A DNA stretch of 64,000 bases from Bradyrhizobium erythrophlei (GCA_900129675.1 FSRD01000001.1:1415501-1479500); one strand, 5' to 3'; counted from the first letter of the stretch, positions 1 through 8,610 are shown. Program-made: numbers and translations. Notes: generated from the letters alone by a model not told the origin.

Positions 1-175
1 GTCGAAGCCCGCTGCGAAGGACGATCGCCCGGCTACCGGCTTTCTGCGCCTCCTCGACCTGTTCGACGATGGCATTGATGAGCTTCGGCCCGAGCAAATT
101 GTAGGGTCGATAGACCATCGTCAGCACGGAAATATTGCCGCGCTGCTCGCGCATAATCAGTGCATCCTCGGACAT
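1..175 (-). CDS. Enoyl-CoA hydratase/isomerase family protein, C-terminally cut by window edge
   Basis: Only the first 58 codons are inside the window. They begin MSEDALIMREQRGNISVLTM and continue with a pattern typical of the crotonase N-terminus: beta-strand, a short loop containing NLLGPKLINA where most family members have NALN, then an alpha helix ending in AIVLRSG, which precedes the oxyanion-hole region. The ATG at 175 has a strong GGAGG ribosome site 6 bases upstream, so the start is secure. Crotonases hydrate or isomerise enoyl-CoA thioesters. The catalytic glutamates lie outside the window, so the exact reaction cannot be judged. It is probably regulated through the perfect palindrome at 236-268. 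Confidence 0.75.
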   Translation of the reverse strand, partial: MSEDALIMREQRGNISVLTMVYRPYNLLGPKLINAIVEQVEEAQKAGSRAIVLRSGLR

Positions 176-235
176 CACGCACCTCCGTTGTTCGGCGCGA
201 CGGGGCGCCCTGCCTGTTCATTTCCGGTCAGATTA

Positions 236-268
236 CAGACATGACTTGCATTTTGCAAGTCATGTCTG
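236..268. promoter_or_regulatory. Perfect 15-bp inverted repeat, probable operator
   Basis: Arms of 15 bp (236-250 and 254-268) are perfectly complementary around a TTT spacer; the half-site reads CAGACATGACTTGCA. It lies 61 bp upstream of the hydratase start at 175, in the gap behind an HxlR regulator gene. No T-run follows on either strand, which argues against a terminator. A dimeric repressor or activator site is the likeliest reading. Confidence 0.6.
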
Positions 269-347
269 CGCGATGGATCAAATTAAATGACGACTGTCAT
301 TCCAAATCGGCATGGCTCCGGTTTGCAGGCTCAGGGCCGTTCGAGGC

Positions 348-839
348 TCATTTCCGAAAATGCGTCAAACGCCAGCGGACCAGTTCGTCCGCTCCCGGAC
401 CTGCTTGCGGCAGCAAATCCTGCTTTCCGACACGTTGCCCGGTCTCGTTGTCGACCATGGCAAGTTTCACCGTGTGTCCGGTTTTTCGATCCACAAATTT
501 GAGCGGGGGCCCCGCGTTTCCGGAACCCGCCCACTTGTCGCCCACCTGCAACAGCGCCTGCATCACGAGAATGGTGTCCCGGCCCTTCGCGGTTAGAACG
601 TACTCATGTCGCTCGGGATTGGTCTGGTATCGACGACGCTCGATCAACTCGCTGTCTTCAAGGTGCTTCAGCCGGTCGGACAGGGTCGCGTTGGTTACGC
701 CCGTTGACCGGCGCAGGTCCTCGTACCTGCTCAGCCCGAGCGAGAGGTCGCGCAGAATCAATACGGCCCAACGGTCGCCGATCGCGTCCAGCACGCCGGC
801 GATGGAACACGCCATCCCATCAAAACTCTTTGACTTCAT
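348..839 (-). CDS. HxlR-family transcriptional regulator
   Basis: This 163-residue protein has the HxlR winged-helix pattern: an N-terminal Cys11, then IGDRWAVLILRDL (residues 21-33), the recognition region SRYEDLRRSTGVTNATLSDRL, and the wing RYQTNPERHEYVLTAKG. HxlR proteins bind DNA as dimers, and some sense electrophiles through the N-terminal cysteine. The start at 839 is preceded by AGGAGG. About 50 extra C-terminal residues beyond the HTH domain are of unknown function. Two palindromes flank the gene, one overlapping its own ribosome site (854-882) and one in front of the downstream hydratase gene, so autoregulation and control of the hydratase are plausible inferences. Confidence 0.88.
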   Translation of the reverse strand: MKSKSFDGMACSIAGVLDAIGDRWAVLILRDLSLGLSRYEDLRRSTGVTNATLSDRLKHLEDSELIERRRYQTNPERHEYVLTAKGRDTILVMQALLQVGDKWAGSGNAGPPLKFVDRKTGHTVKLAMVDNETGQRVGKQDLLPQAGPGADELVRWRLTHFRK

Positions 840-853
840 AAAATGCTTGCCTC

Positions 854-882
854 CTAGTCACTCTTATCATTAGAGTGACTAG
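854..882. promoter_or_regulatory. Perfect 11-bp inverted repeat upstream of HxlR gene
   Basis: Arms CTAGTCACTCT (854-864) and its exact complement (872-882) are separated by 7 bp. The repeat starts 15 bp upstream of the HxlR start codon and abuts its ribosome site, in the divergent gap before the gene at 964. It is probably an autoregulatory operator; the bound protein is inferred. Confidence 0.6.
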
Positions 883-963
883 CTGTCGACCGCTATCTCA
901 GCTTCGGCGCGTCGGCCCCGGCGATAGCGGCGCCATCGATACCGACGGAATGGGACATTGAAC

Positions 964-1683
964 ATGAGCGAACTTCGCGATCTCGTTATCGATGCCCACG
1001 GCGGCATCGAGCGTTGGAATAAAGTGAAAACCATCGAGGGCGACATGTCCATCACCGGCGGCCTGTGGGCGCGAAAAGGGTGGCCTGATGTTCTCAGGAA
1101 CGTCCACGTCACGGCCGCCGCCGGTCATCAATGGATCAGCTACCGGCCCTTTATCAGCGAGGGCACGCGCAGTTCATGCACCCCCGACCATACCGTGATC
1201 GAAACGCTCGACGGAAAGCCCGTCAAGGATCGCAGGAATCCCCGCGCCGCTTTTGATGGCCATACCGTTGAAACGCCGTGGGACGACTTGAATCTCGCCT
1301 ATTTCAGCGGTTACGCGATGTGGAATTACCTCACTACTCCCTTCATCCTTGCGCTGCCCGGATTCCGGACCGAGGAAATTGAACCCTGGGGCGAGAACGG
1401 CGAAAAACGGCGGCGGCTCAAGGTCGCGTTTCCGGGTCACATTGCAACGCACTGCACTGAGCAGATTTTCCACATCAATGGCGAAGGCTTGATTTGCCGG
1501 GTGGACTACAGCGCGCCTGTCGCCGGCGGCGCGCCGACAGCGCACTATTTGTCCGAGCACAGGGATTTTTCCGGAATCAAGGCGGCCACGAAGCGGCGGG
1601 CGCTGCGCAGGGAGCCCGACGGAACCGCGATTCCGGATCCAGTTTTCGTGGCGATCGATATCGCCGAGCTCAGCTTCTCATGA
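964..1683 (+). CDS. Protein of unknown function preceding molybdenum hydroxylase genes
   Basis: About 239 residues, beginning MSELRDLVIDAHGGIERWNK. I do not recognise a named domain. The protein has many short alternating beta-like segments (EGDMSITGGL, HTVIETLDGKPV, RLKVAFPGHI, EGLICRVDYSA), as in lipocalin- or LolA-like sheets, but no signal peptide. Similar N-terminal wording (HGGxxRW) is common in uncharacterised soil-proteobacterial proteins. A TTG at 958 could serve as an alternative start. The gene ends 29 bp before the 2Fe-2S subunit and is probably cotranscribed with the three oxidoreductase genes, so a role linked to that enzyme or its substrate is inferred only from position. Confidence 0.6.
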   Translation: MSELRDLVIDAHGGIERWNKVKTIEGDMSITGGLWARKGWPDVLRNVHVTAAAGHQWISYRPFISEGTRSSCTPDHTVIETLDGKPVKDRRNPRAAFDGHTVETPWDDLNLAYFSGYAMWNYLTTPFILALPGFRTEEIEPWGENGEKRRRLKVAFPGHIATHCTEQIFHINGEGLICRVDYSAPVAGGAPTAHYLSEHRDFSGIKAATKRRALRREPDGTAIPDPVFVAIDIAELSFS

Positions 1684-1712
1684 TTGGACCTCGCCCCGCC
1701 TCGGAGGAAAGA

Positions 1713-2210
1713 ATGATCGATACCGATGAAAAGCATCACGTCGTGACGATCAACGTCAACGGCGTGCGTCACACCGCTTCGGTGGAAGCGCGCAAGCTTC
1801 TGGTACATCTGCTTCGAGACGATTTCGGCCTCACCGGGACCCATGTCGGCTGCGACACCTCGCAGTGCGGCGCCTGCACCGTCGATATCGATGGACAAGC
1901 GGTCAAATCCTGCACGGTTCTTGCCGTGATGGCGGACGGTTCTTCGATCACGACGATCGAAGGACTCGCGCCCGGCGGTGGCGCTTTGCATCCGGTTCAG
2001 GCGGCTTTCCATGAGCACCACGCCCTGCAATGCGGCTTCTGTACGCCGGGCATGATCATGGCCGTCCGGCAGTTGCATGCGCAAAACCCTGACCCGACCG
2101 AGAGCGAGATCCGCCACGGCCTCGCCGGCAATATCTGCCGCTGTACCGGCTACACCAACATCATACGCGCAGTTCAATCCCTCGCCTCGGAGGGGCATCG
2201 CCATGACTGA
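1713..2210 (+). CDS. 2Fe-2S subunit of a xanthine dehydrogenase-family molybdenum hydroxylase
   Basis: This 165-residue protein carries both [2Fe-2S] motifs of the small subunit. The ferredoxin-like one has Cys47, Cys52, Cys55 and Cys67. The helical one has Cys107, Cys110, Cys142 and Cys144 in the CGFCTPG and CRCTGY contexts. It passes electrons from the molybdenum site to FAD. The start at 1713 follows GGAGGAAAG. Its last 8 bases overlap the next gene, so the two are translationally coupled. Length and motif order match CoxS/NdhS-type subunits. Confidence 0.93.
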   Translation: MIDTDEKHHVVTINVNGVRHTASVEARKLLVHLLRDDFGLTGTHVGCDTSQCGACTVDIDGQAVKSCTVLAVMADGSSITTIEGLAPGGGALHPVQAAFHEHHALQCGFCTPGMIMAVRQLHAQNPDPTESEIRHGLAGNICRCTGYTNIIRAVQSLASEGHRHD

Positions 2211-4575
2211 AGCCACCGCGATCAAATACGTCGGCCAGCCATTGCGGCGGCGCGAAGATTTCAAATTCGTCACAGGCAAGGGACGCTATACCGACGATAT
2301 CAAGGTGCCGGGCATGTTGCACATGGCCGTCCTGCGATCGCCTCACGCGCATGCCGTCATCAGGCAAATCGATCTCTCGGCGGCACATGCGGCGCCTGGC
2401 GTACGCCTGGCTTTGTCGGGTGCCGACCTCGCAGGCAAGATCGGCTCGATCGTTCCCAACTGGATCATACCGGGGACGAAGGTGCCGGACAGGCCCGTCG
2501 TCGCCATCGACCGGGTTCGTTTCCTCGGCGAATGCGTCGCCCTGGTGGTAGCCGAAACCCAGGCCATGGCCCACGATGCCATCGGGCTTGTCGATGTCGA
2601 ATACGAAACACTTCCAGCCGTGATCGACGCGGAAGCTGCGATCCGCGACGGCGCACCGCAACTCCACGACAACGTGCCCAATAACATCACCACGATCTAC
2701 AAGATCGGTGGCGGCGACTACGGGAAGGCCGCGCGGGAGGCCGATCAGGTCATTGCGCTTCGCGTTGCCAACAACCGCCTGATCCCGACCTGCATGGAGA
2801 CGCGCTCCATTCTGGCCGAACCGAACGTCGACGGAAGCCTGACCATCTACCTGCAGAGCCAGGTGCCTCACATGCATCGCCGCTGGATCGCGGACACGGT
2901 TGGCATTCCCGAACACCAGTTGCGGATTGTGGCGCCCGACATCGGCGGCGGATTCGGCGCCAAGATGCATCTGTACCCGGAGGAGCTGCTCTGCCCGTAT
3001 CTGGCGCGCCGGCTGGACGTTCCGATCAAGTGGTGGGAATCCCGCTCCGAAAGCCACCAGTCCACCAACCATGGCCGGGCGCACACCGAGACCATCGAAA
3101 TCGCGTTTCGCAACGATGGCAAGATTCTCGGCCTGAAAGTCGAGACGCTCGGCAATGTCGGCGCCTACCTGTCGAACATGGCAAGCGGCGGTCCGACCGT
3201 GAATACGATCAACTTCGGCACCGGCGCTTACAAAATCGAGCACTACGAGGCGCGCTCCAGGGTGATCGTGACGAATACCGTACCGGTTGACGCCTATCGC
3301 GGATATGGCCGGCCTGAGGGGGGATACATCGCCGAACGGGCGATCGATGCGGTCGCACGCCACCTCAACCTTGATCAGGTCGAGGTGCGTCAAAGGAATT
3401 TCATTCAGCGCGCTGATTTTCCGTACAAGCCCTACAACGGCCCCGCCGTGATCTACGATAGCGGTGATTATGAAGGCTGCCTGGCAAAAGCAATGGAAGC
3501 CTTCAACTACGCGGCACGCAGCCGCGAACGCGATCAGTTGCGCGCCAAGGGCCGCTATCGCGGCATCGGTGTCGCAGCCTATACCCATATGTGCGGCATG
3601 GCGCCGTCACGCCGGCTGGCACTGCTCGGTTTCAACCGCGGCGGCTGGGAAAGCGCCAGGGTCAGCGTGGACTCGGGTGGCCGGGTCACGATCTTCTCGG
3701 GATCCATGAGTCAGGGCCACGGCCACCTCACGTCGCTGGCGCAGGTTGCCGCCGACGTCCTGCAGGTTCCGATTGGAGACATCGACGTCGTTCAGGGCGA
3801 CACGCGACAGGTCCAGGCCGGACACGGCACCTTCAATTCCCGCTCGATGGCGGTGGGCGGATCCAGCGTTCACGTCTCCTCCAGCCGCGTCATCGCCAAG
3901 GCGAAGAAGATCGCCGCGAGCATGCTCGAGGTGGACGAAGGGGATGTTTCCTATCGGGCCGGCCAATTCACGGTTCCAGGGACCGATATCGCGCCGTTGG
4001 GTTTCACCACGGTGGCCCGCATGGCCTATGTCGGCCACCAGCTTCCCGACGGGCTGGAGCCGGGCCTCGACGAGACGGTGTTTTACGATCCGAAGGGCAT
4101 GGGCGCGCCTTCGGGAATCCACATGGCCTATGTCGACGTCGATCCGGAGACGGGCATCGTGGATATCCTCGATTATGTCGCCGTTGACGACGCCGGTACC
4201 ATCATCAACCCGCTGCTTGCCGCCGGGCAGATTCATGGCGGCGTCGTGCAGGGGATCGCGCAGGCGCTCTATGAAGAAGTCAGCTACGATCCCGATACCG
4301 GGCAATTGATGACCGGCTCGCTGCTCGACTATGCGGTGCCGCGTGCCGAACATGTCCCCAGCATACGATCGCTGTTTCAGCAGACACCCTCCCCCACCAA
4401 CCCGATCGGCGTAAAGGGCATTGGCGAAAGCGGTTCGATCGCGGCGCCGCCCTGCATGGTTCACGCCGTGCTCGATGCGCTTTCACCGTTTGGCATCAAG
4501 CATCTCGATATGCCGATGACACCACCGCGCATCTGGTCGGCCATCCAGAACGCACATGCCGGAGCAGGCCGATGA
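2203..4575 (+). CDS. Molybdopterin-binding catalytic subunit, xanthine dehydrogenase/CoxL family
   Basis: About 790 residues, starting [19 protein letters not shown], the usual opening of CoxL-type large subunits. Visible signatures are GGGFGAK near residue 248, the active-site loop AYRGYGRPE near 363-371, and KGIGESG near 740, which supplies the catalytic glutamate. The loop lacks the Cys-containing AYRCSFR of true CO dehydrogenase, so this is a hydroxylase of an organic substrate (aldehyde, N-heterocycle or acyl-CoA type) rather than a CO oxidiser. The start overlaps the 2Fe-2S gene and the stop overlaps the FAD gene, giving one coupled S-L-M unit. The substrate is unknown; the surrounding CoA genes suggest a catabolic role. 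Confidence 0.92.
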   Translation: MTEATAIKYVGQPLRRREDFKFVTGKGRYTDDIKVPGMLHMAVLRSPHAHAVIRQIDLSAAHAAPGVRLALSGADLAGKIGSIVPNWIIPGTKVPDRPVVAIDRVRFLGECVALVVAETQAMAHDAIGLVDVEYETLPAVIDAEAAIRDGAPQLHDNVPNNITTIYKIGGGDYGKAAREADQVIALRVANNRLIPTCMETRSILAEPNVDGSLTIYLQSQVPHMHRRWIADTVGIPEHQLRIVAPDIGGGFGAKMHLYPEELLCPYLARRLDVPIKWWESRSESHQSTNHGRAHTETIEIAFRNDGKILGLKVETLGNVGAYLSNMASGGPTVNTINFGTGAYKIEHYEARSRVIVTNTVPVDAYRGYGRPEGGYIAERAIDAVARHLNLDQVEVRQRNFIQRADFPYKPYNGPAVIYDSGDYEGCLAKAMEAFNYAARSRERDQLRAKGRYRGIGVAAYTHMCGMAPSRRLALLGFNRGGWESARVSVDSGGRVTIFSGSMSQGHGHLTSLAQVAADVLQVPIGDIDVVQGDTRQVQAGHGTFNSRSMAVGGSSVHVSSSRVIAKAKKIAASMLEVDEGDVSYRAGQFTVPGTDIAPLGFTTVARMAYVGHQLPDGLEPGLDETVFYDPKGMGAPSGIHMAYVDVDPETGIVDILDYVAVDDAGTIINPLLAAGQIHGGVVQGIAQALYEEVSYDPDTGQLMTGSLLDYAVPRAEHVPSIRSLFQQTPSPTNPIGVKGIGESGSIAAPPCMVHAVLDALSPFGIKHLDMPMTPPRIWSAIQNAHAGAGR

Positions 4576-5426
4576 TACCAGCGTCGTTCGACTATATCCG
4601 CGCAACGTCGCTCGCCCACGCGATCGGCCTGCTGCAGACCGATCCCGACGGCAGCAAGCTCGTTGCCGGCGGACATACGCTGATCCCGACATTGAAATTG
4701 CGGCTGGCATCGCCGGCGCTGCTGATTGATATCGGAGGCATCAGCGAATTGAAGGGAATCGAAGTCGCCGACCGCGTCAGGATCGGTGCGCTCACAACGC
4801 ACGCTGAACTCCTCGCGTCCGAACCATTGCGCAAGTTGTTGCCGATCTTCTATCAAGCCGCCGACCTAATCGCCGACCCTCAGGTGCGCAATCGCGGCAC
4901 AATCGGCGGCTCTCTGGCAAATGCCGACCCTGCGGCGGACTGGCCGGCAGTCTCGATCGCGTTGCACGCAGAACTGGAACTGGCAGGACCGGCCGGCCGC
5001 AGGCATGTTGCGGCCAAGGACTTCTTCGTCGATATCATGACGACCGCACTAGGTCATGACGAAGTACTGGTGGCAATCCACATCCCCTACCCCAACACTG
5101 GCGCACAGTTCCGATACCGCAAGATCCGTCATCCGGCGAGCGGCTACGCCGTTGTCGGTGTTGCGGTCGCGCTACGTCTGCAAGACGGGTTGGTTTCCGA
5201 AGCCGCGATCGGCATCACCGGCGCGACCGGCCGGGCATTTGCGGCCGATTCCGCAAGCGCACACCTGAACGGCAAACCACTATCGAGCCAAAATATCGCA
5301 AACGCCGCCTTGCTCGCCTGTGAACAGGCCGAGTGCCTGTCGGATGGCTACGCGTCGGCTGATTATCGCAAGCATCTCCTCAGGACCGAGATCATCAGGG
5401 CGTTGACGTCGCTGACTAATGCCTGA
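4572..5426 (+). CDS. FAD-binding subunit of the molybdenum hydroxylase (CoxM-like)
   Basis: The protein has 284 residues, the normal length for the FAD subunit. It opens MIPASFDYIRATSL and contains the two FAD pyrophosphate motifs, AGGHT at 32-36 and TIGGSLANADP near 109-119. It accepts electrons from the Fe-S subunit and passes them to an acceptor. The start ATG overlaps the large-subunit stop (ATGA), so translation is coupled. The gene order small-large-medium is seen in many bacterial aldehyde or heterocycle oxidoreductases. It ends 39 bp from the convergent hydratase gene. Confidence 0.93.
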   Translation: MIPASFDYIRATSLAHAIGLLQTDPDGSKLVAGGHTLIPTLKLRLASPALLIDIGGISELKGIEVADRVRIGALTTHAELLASEPLRKLLPIFYQAADLIADPQVRNRGTIGGSLANADPAADWPAVSIALHAELELAGPAGRRHVAAKDFFVDIMTTALGHDEVLVAIHIPYPNTGAQFRYRKIRHPASGYAVVGVAVALRLQDGLVSEAAIGITGATGRAFAADSASAHLNGKPLSSQNIANAALLACEQAECLSDGYASADYRKHLLRTEIIRALTSLTNA

Positions 5427-5465
5427 TTGGCAAGCGCATTTTTTAAGCTCGGCGAACGATCGCAA

Positions 5466-6239
5466 TTATCCCGCGACCTTCGAAAAATCAGGCTTGCGGC
5501 GCTCGGCAAATGCCGCGAATGCCTCGCGGGCTTCGCCGGTCTGCAGACGCTGGCGAAGCAACTCGCCTTCGCGGCTGATTTGAGCCGCGATCTTGTCCAT
5601 ATCGCGCATCAATGCCTTGGTCTGGTCCAATGAACCGGCCGGCCGCTTGGTCAGGGCCTCGGCCGCCGCCCGGGCCCTGGCGCGCAAATCTGCGGCGGGC
5701 ACGACGGCGTTGGCCAGGCCGCAGGCCAACGCGGTGGCGGCATCGAGCGGTTCGCCCAACGCAAACATCGCGTAGGCACGAACGTGCCCGATCCGCGCCG
5801 GCAGCAACCAGCTCGAGGCGGCCTCCGGAACCAGCGCCAGATTGACGAATGGCGTCATCAGCTTTGCGGTGTCGGCCAGGAATACCAGGTCGCAATGCAG
5901 CAGCATCGTGGTGCCGACGCCGACCGCGTTGCCCTGCACGGCGGCGACGAGCGGACGGGTAGCTTTGCCGAGATTGCTGATGAATCGATGCGCCTGGGGC
6001 TCGCCGGTGTCCTTGCCATTGGCCTGGGCACTGAAATCGGCAATGTCATTTCCGGCCGTAAAACTGTCGCCGTCTCCCTGGAATAGAACCACGCGGACAG
6101 CCGGATCCTTCTCCGCGCGCTCCAACCCATCCGACATGGCGCTATACATAGCGTTGCTCAGAGCGTTCTTTTTGTCGGCGCGGGCCAGCGTCAATGTCAT
6201 GATGCCAGCGGACAGTTCGGTTCTTACATGTTCAGTCAT
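5466..6239 (-). CDS. Enoyl-CoA hydratase/isomerase family protein
   Basis: About 257 residues from the ATG at 6239, which has AAGGAG upstream; a longer frame to 6281 lacks a ribosome site. Crotonase features include the oxyanion-hole segment SFTAGNDIADF, the second hole segment GNAVGVGTTMLLHCDLVFLAD, and the substrate-pocket stretch MTPFVNLALVPEAASS. The aspartate/glutamate positions resemble PaaG/isomerase-type members (NLALVPE), so hydration and isomerisation are both possible. The start overlaps the end of the TetR gene by 8 bp, which couples its translation to the regulator. Confidence 0.88.
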   Translation of the reverse strand: MTEHVRTELSAGIMTLTLARADKKNALSNAMYSAMSDGLERAEKDPAVRVVLFQGDGDSFTAGNDIADFSAQANGKDTGEPQAHRFISNLGKATRPLVAAVQGNAVGVGTTMLLHCDLVFLADTAKLMTPFVNLALVPEAASSWLLPARIGHVRAYAMFALGEPLDAATALACGLANAVVPAADLRARARAAAEALTKRPAGSLDQTKALMRDMDKIAAQISREGELLRQRLQTGEAREAFAAFAERRKPDFSKVAG

Positions 6240-6882
6240 GATCGCTCTTCTCCTTGCAGCTTTTGTCTGGTCGCCGAGCACTCGATGCTATCCTCGCTCT
6301 TCGCCCCGCCGATTGACCGCTTAGGGCGTCCCGTCCGGCTTCAAGAATCTCGTCGGACAGCTTCTTGTCGCCGACCGCACGCGCGAGCGCGATCGATCCC
6401 ATCATGGTTGCAAGCGCGCCGGCCGCGATCTGGCGTGCCTCCTTCGGCGATTTTTCCGGAAACAACATGGTGACCACGTCGATCATTTCGTCGAGCTTCC
6501 TTGCAAATATGTGGCGCGCCTTCTTGCCTGAACGGGCGATGTCAGCACCGAGGGCCGGTAGCACGCAGCCGTGTGCCCGATCATCACGATGACCAGGGCT
6601 CAGATATTCTTCAACGATAACGTCGAACCGTTCCTCGACCGGCATTCCCTTCATAAGCCTCAGCCATTGGGAGACCTTTCGATCCATGGCCAAGGTGAAC
6701 GCCTCGACCACCAGAGCTTCGCGCGATTCGAAATGAGCGTAGAAGCCACCGTGCGTGAGACCCGCGAGCTTCATCAAGTCGGCCACGCTCATGCCGTCGG
6801 CGCCGCCTTGACGCAGACCATAGGAGGCCTCCTCGACAATGCGGCTCCGGGTCTGCAGCCCGTGGCCCTTCACGTAACGCAT
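6232..6882 (-). CDS. TetR/AcrR-family transcriptional regulator
   Basis: About 216 residues from MRYVKGHGLQTRSRIVEEA. The N-terminal helix-turn-helix is clear: GADGMSVADLMKLAGLTHGGFYAHFESREALV. The C-terminal ligand domain contains GCVLPALGADIARSG, a pattern seen in TetR regulators of the TetR_C type near short-chain dehydrogenases. The start at 6882 has GGAG 6 bases upstream; an ATG at 6894 has no ribosome site. It sits between an SDR and a hydratase on the same strand and probably controls that small operon, possibly through the repeat at 7732-7744. Confidence 0.87.
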   Translation of the reverse strand: MRYVKGHGLQTRSRIVEEASYGLRQGGADGMSVADLMKLAGLTHGGFYAHFESREALVVEAFTLAMDRKVSQWLRLMKGMPVEERFDVIVEEYLSPGHRDDRAHGCVLPALGADIARSGKKARHIFARKLDEMIDVVTMLFPEKSPKEARQIAAGALATMMGSIALARAVGDKKLSDEILEAGRDALSGQSAGRRARIASSARRPDKSCKEKSDHD

Positions 6883-6939
6883 TGCCGGCTCCATCGAAAA
6901 TTCGGAGACAGTCTGATGGCAACGACACGCATTTTCATC

Positions 6940-7644
6940 TCACCATTTCTCGGCGAATGGCCGAAGCTCGGCAAGGAATGACCATGCCGAGCGGTCCTGG
7001 TTGTAGAGGTGCCACAGCTCGTCGGCGATTGCGGATGGCTTGATAAAGAACTCGTCCGGCGCTTCGCGCAGACGTTCTCGCATTCGCGGCACATCGATCA
7101 CGGCGTCGATAAGGACGTAAGCGACGTGGATACCGCGCGGTCCGAGATCGCGCGCGATCGATTCCGATAGAATACGCTGGGCTGCCTTGGTCGGGGCAAA
7201 GCCGGCAAAATTCGCCTTGCCGCGAACTGCGGAGGTGTTGCCGGTGACAAGGATGGTGCCGGTGCCTGCCTTGATCATGTCCGGCGCCACTTCACGCGAC
7301 AGATACAGCAGGCCCATGACATTCACTCGAAAGTTCCGTTCGAGCATTTGCGGCTCGATTTCGAGAAACGTTCCCCACCCCCCTCCCACAGCGTTGTGTA
7401 TGAGCAGTTTCGGAGAGCCGTATCGATTGCGGACGTCTGTAACAGCGTCAGCGACCTGGCTTTCGCTGGAAACATCGCAGATCATCGCGTGGGTATCCGG
7501 AAGCTCCTGTTCCAGCGCGCGGATGCGATCTGGCGAGCGCGCCAGGGCAATTACACGAAATCCTTCCGCCGCGAAACGCCGGACGATCGCGGACCCGGTG
7601 CCGGGGCCGACACCCGTAACGATGGCAATCGGCTTGTCAGGCAT
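6940..7644 (-). CDS. Short-chain dehydrogenase/reductase with Phe in place of catalytic Tyr
   Basis: About 234 residues starting MPDKPIAIVTG, with the nucleotide motif GVGPGTG at 11-17. The catalytic region reads GNTSAVRGKANFAGFAPTK. The residue four before Lys153 is Phe149, where classical SDRs have the catalytic tyrosine, and the usual serine position is also altered. The C-terminus ends ELRPFAEKW, shared in form with the two other SDRs of this window at 17728 and 20299. NAD(P) binding is likely, but the reaction cannot be assigned because the proton-donor tyrosine is missing. It is first in an SDR-TetR-hydratase operon. Confidence 0.85.
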   Translation of the reverse strand: MPDKPIAIVTGVGPGTGSAIVRRFAAEGFRVIALARSPDRIRALEQELPDTHAMICDVSSESQVADAVTDVRNRYGSPKLLIHNAVGGGWGTFLEIEPQMLERNFRVNVMGLLYLSREVAPDMIKAGTGTILVTGNTSAVRGKANFAGFAPTKAAQRILSESIARDLGPRGIHVAYVLIDAVIDVPRMRERLREAPDEFFIKPSAIADELWHLYNQDRSAWSFLAELRPFAEKW

Positions 7645-7731
7645 CGACGCCTCGCCAGAACTTACATCGCCGGAACGGGGTTCTAGACAGCATAGGCACA
7701 CCAGACGATCGGTTGCGATCGCACTATATTA

Positions 7732-7744
7732 GATGACACTCATC
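7732..7744. promoter_or_regulatory. Short inverted repeat upstream of SDR-TetR-hydratase operon
   Basis: GATGA (7732-7736) and TCATC (7740-7744) flank a CAC spacer in an AT-rich stretch about 90 bp upstream of the SDR start. It may be a TetR operator or part of a promoter; the short arms make this tentative. Confidence 0.3.
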
Positions 7745-7782
7745 ATACCATGCAACTGCAATTTGGGCGGCAGGCGGCGGCC

Positions 7783-8610
7783 CTAACGCCCCGCGAATGC
7801 GGGTTTTCGCTTGTCGACGAAGGCGCGCACCGCCTCCTTGTGATCGGTCGTCCGCGACGACCGGACCATGTTTTCCGCTTCCTGATCCATTGAATCCAGA
7901 AAATCCGATTTCAAGGCATGGTCAAGGTTGTCCTTGATGCAGGCCAGCGCTATCGACGGTCCCTCGGCCAGCGACCTTGCGAGCGCAAATGAGGCCTCGC
8001 GTATCTCGGCGTCGGGCACCACACGGTTGACGAGGCCTAGCGTCTCGCAACGGCGGGCGTCGATCCGTTCGGACAGGAACATCAATTCCCGCGCCCGCGA
8101 CGTTCCGACAAGCCGGGTCAGCAACCATGCGATACCGTAGTCCCCCGTCAGCCCGATGCGGGCGTATCCCGTGGACATGATCGCGGATTCGCTGGCGATG
8201 CGGATATCGCAAGCAAGCGCGAGGGCCAGTCCGGCGCCTGCCGCGGGACCCGGAAGCGCTGCAATCGTCGGCTTTCTCACCGCCACCAGCGCACCGGTCA
8301 AGGTGCGTTGCTTGGTCCGCAGATCGGCAACGCGTTCTTCGAACGGTATTTCGGCCTTGTTGGAATTGCCACCCATGCCCTTGACATCGCCGCCGGCACA
8401 AAAGGCGCTGCCCGCACCCGTGATCAGCAACGCCCCGACGCCAGGATCATCGCCGCATTGCTTGACCATCCGTCGCAAGGCCGGAGTCAGACGATCGGAG
8501 AGCGCGTTGCGCGCCTCCGGGCGGTTGAGCGTGATAACCGCGACGCGGTCGCGGATTTCGCACAACAGCTCCCTGGTTCCGGTGTCGATCTCGATCCGAC
8601 CTGCTGCCAT
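7783..8610 (-). CDS. Enoyl-CoA hydratase/isomerase family protein
   Basis: About 275 residues from MAAGRIEIDTGTRELL at 8610, which has GGGAG upstream. Crotonase landmarks are NRPEARNALS, the oxyanion-hole segment SAFCAGGDVKGMG, PAAGAGLALALACDIRIAS and the pocket segment FARIG-like YARIGLTGDYG, then the C-terminal FVDKRKPAF motif. The GDYG segment differs from the glutamate-containing AELGLVPG of ordinary hydratases and resembles isomerase or 2-(1,2-epoxy-phenylacetyl)-CoA isomerase-like members. It is the last gene of the ten-gene minus-strand array and lies 94 bp behind the feruloyl-CoA synthase-like ligase. Confidence 0.86.
   Translation of the reverse strand: MAAGRIEIDTGTRELLCEIRDRVAVITLNRPEARNALSDRLTPALRRMVKQCGDDPGVGALLITGAGSAFCAGGDVKGMGGNSNKAEIPFEERVADLRTKQRTLTGALVAVRKPTIAALPGPAAGAGLALALACDIRIASESAIMSTGYARIGLTGDYGIAWLLTRLVGTSRARELMFLSERIDARRCETLGLVNRVVPDAEIREASFALARSLAEGPSIALACIKDNLDHALKSDFLDSMDQEAENMVRSSRTTDHKEAVRAFVDKRKPAFAGR

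Noticed and set aside
236..268. Terminator for the HxlR gene
   Set aside because: The palindrome is followed by CGCG on one side and ATCTG on the other, with no T-run, and it is AT-balanced rather than GC-rich. An operator fits better.
2161..3588. Open frame of 475 codons antisense to the molybdenum subunit
   Set aside because: A shadow of the catalytic subunit gene in high-GC DNA; no motif and no start signal.
1713..5426. CO dehydrogenase (coxSLM)
   Set aside because: The large-subunit active loop is AYRGYGRPE and lacks the Cys-bearing loop of true CO dehydrogenase.
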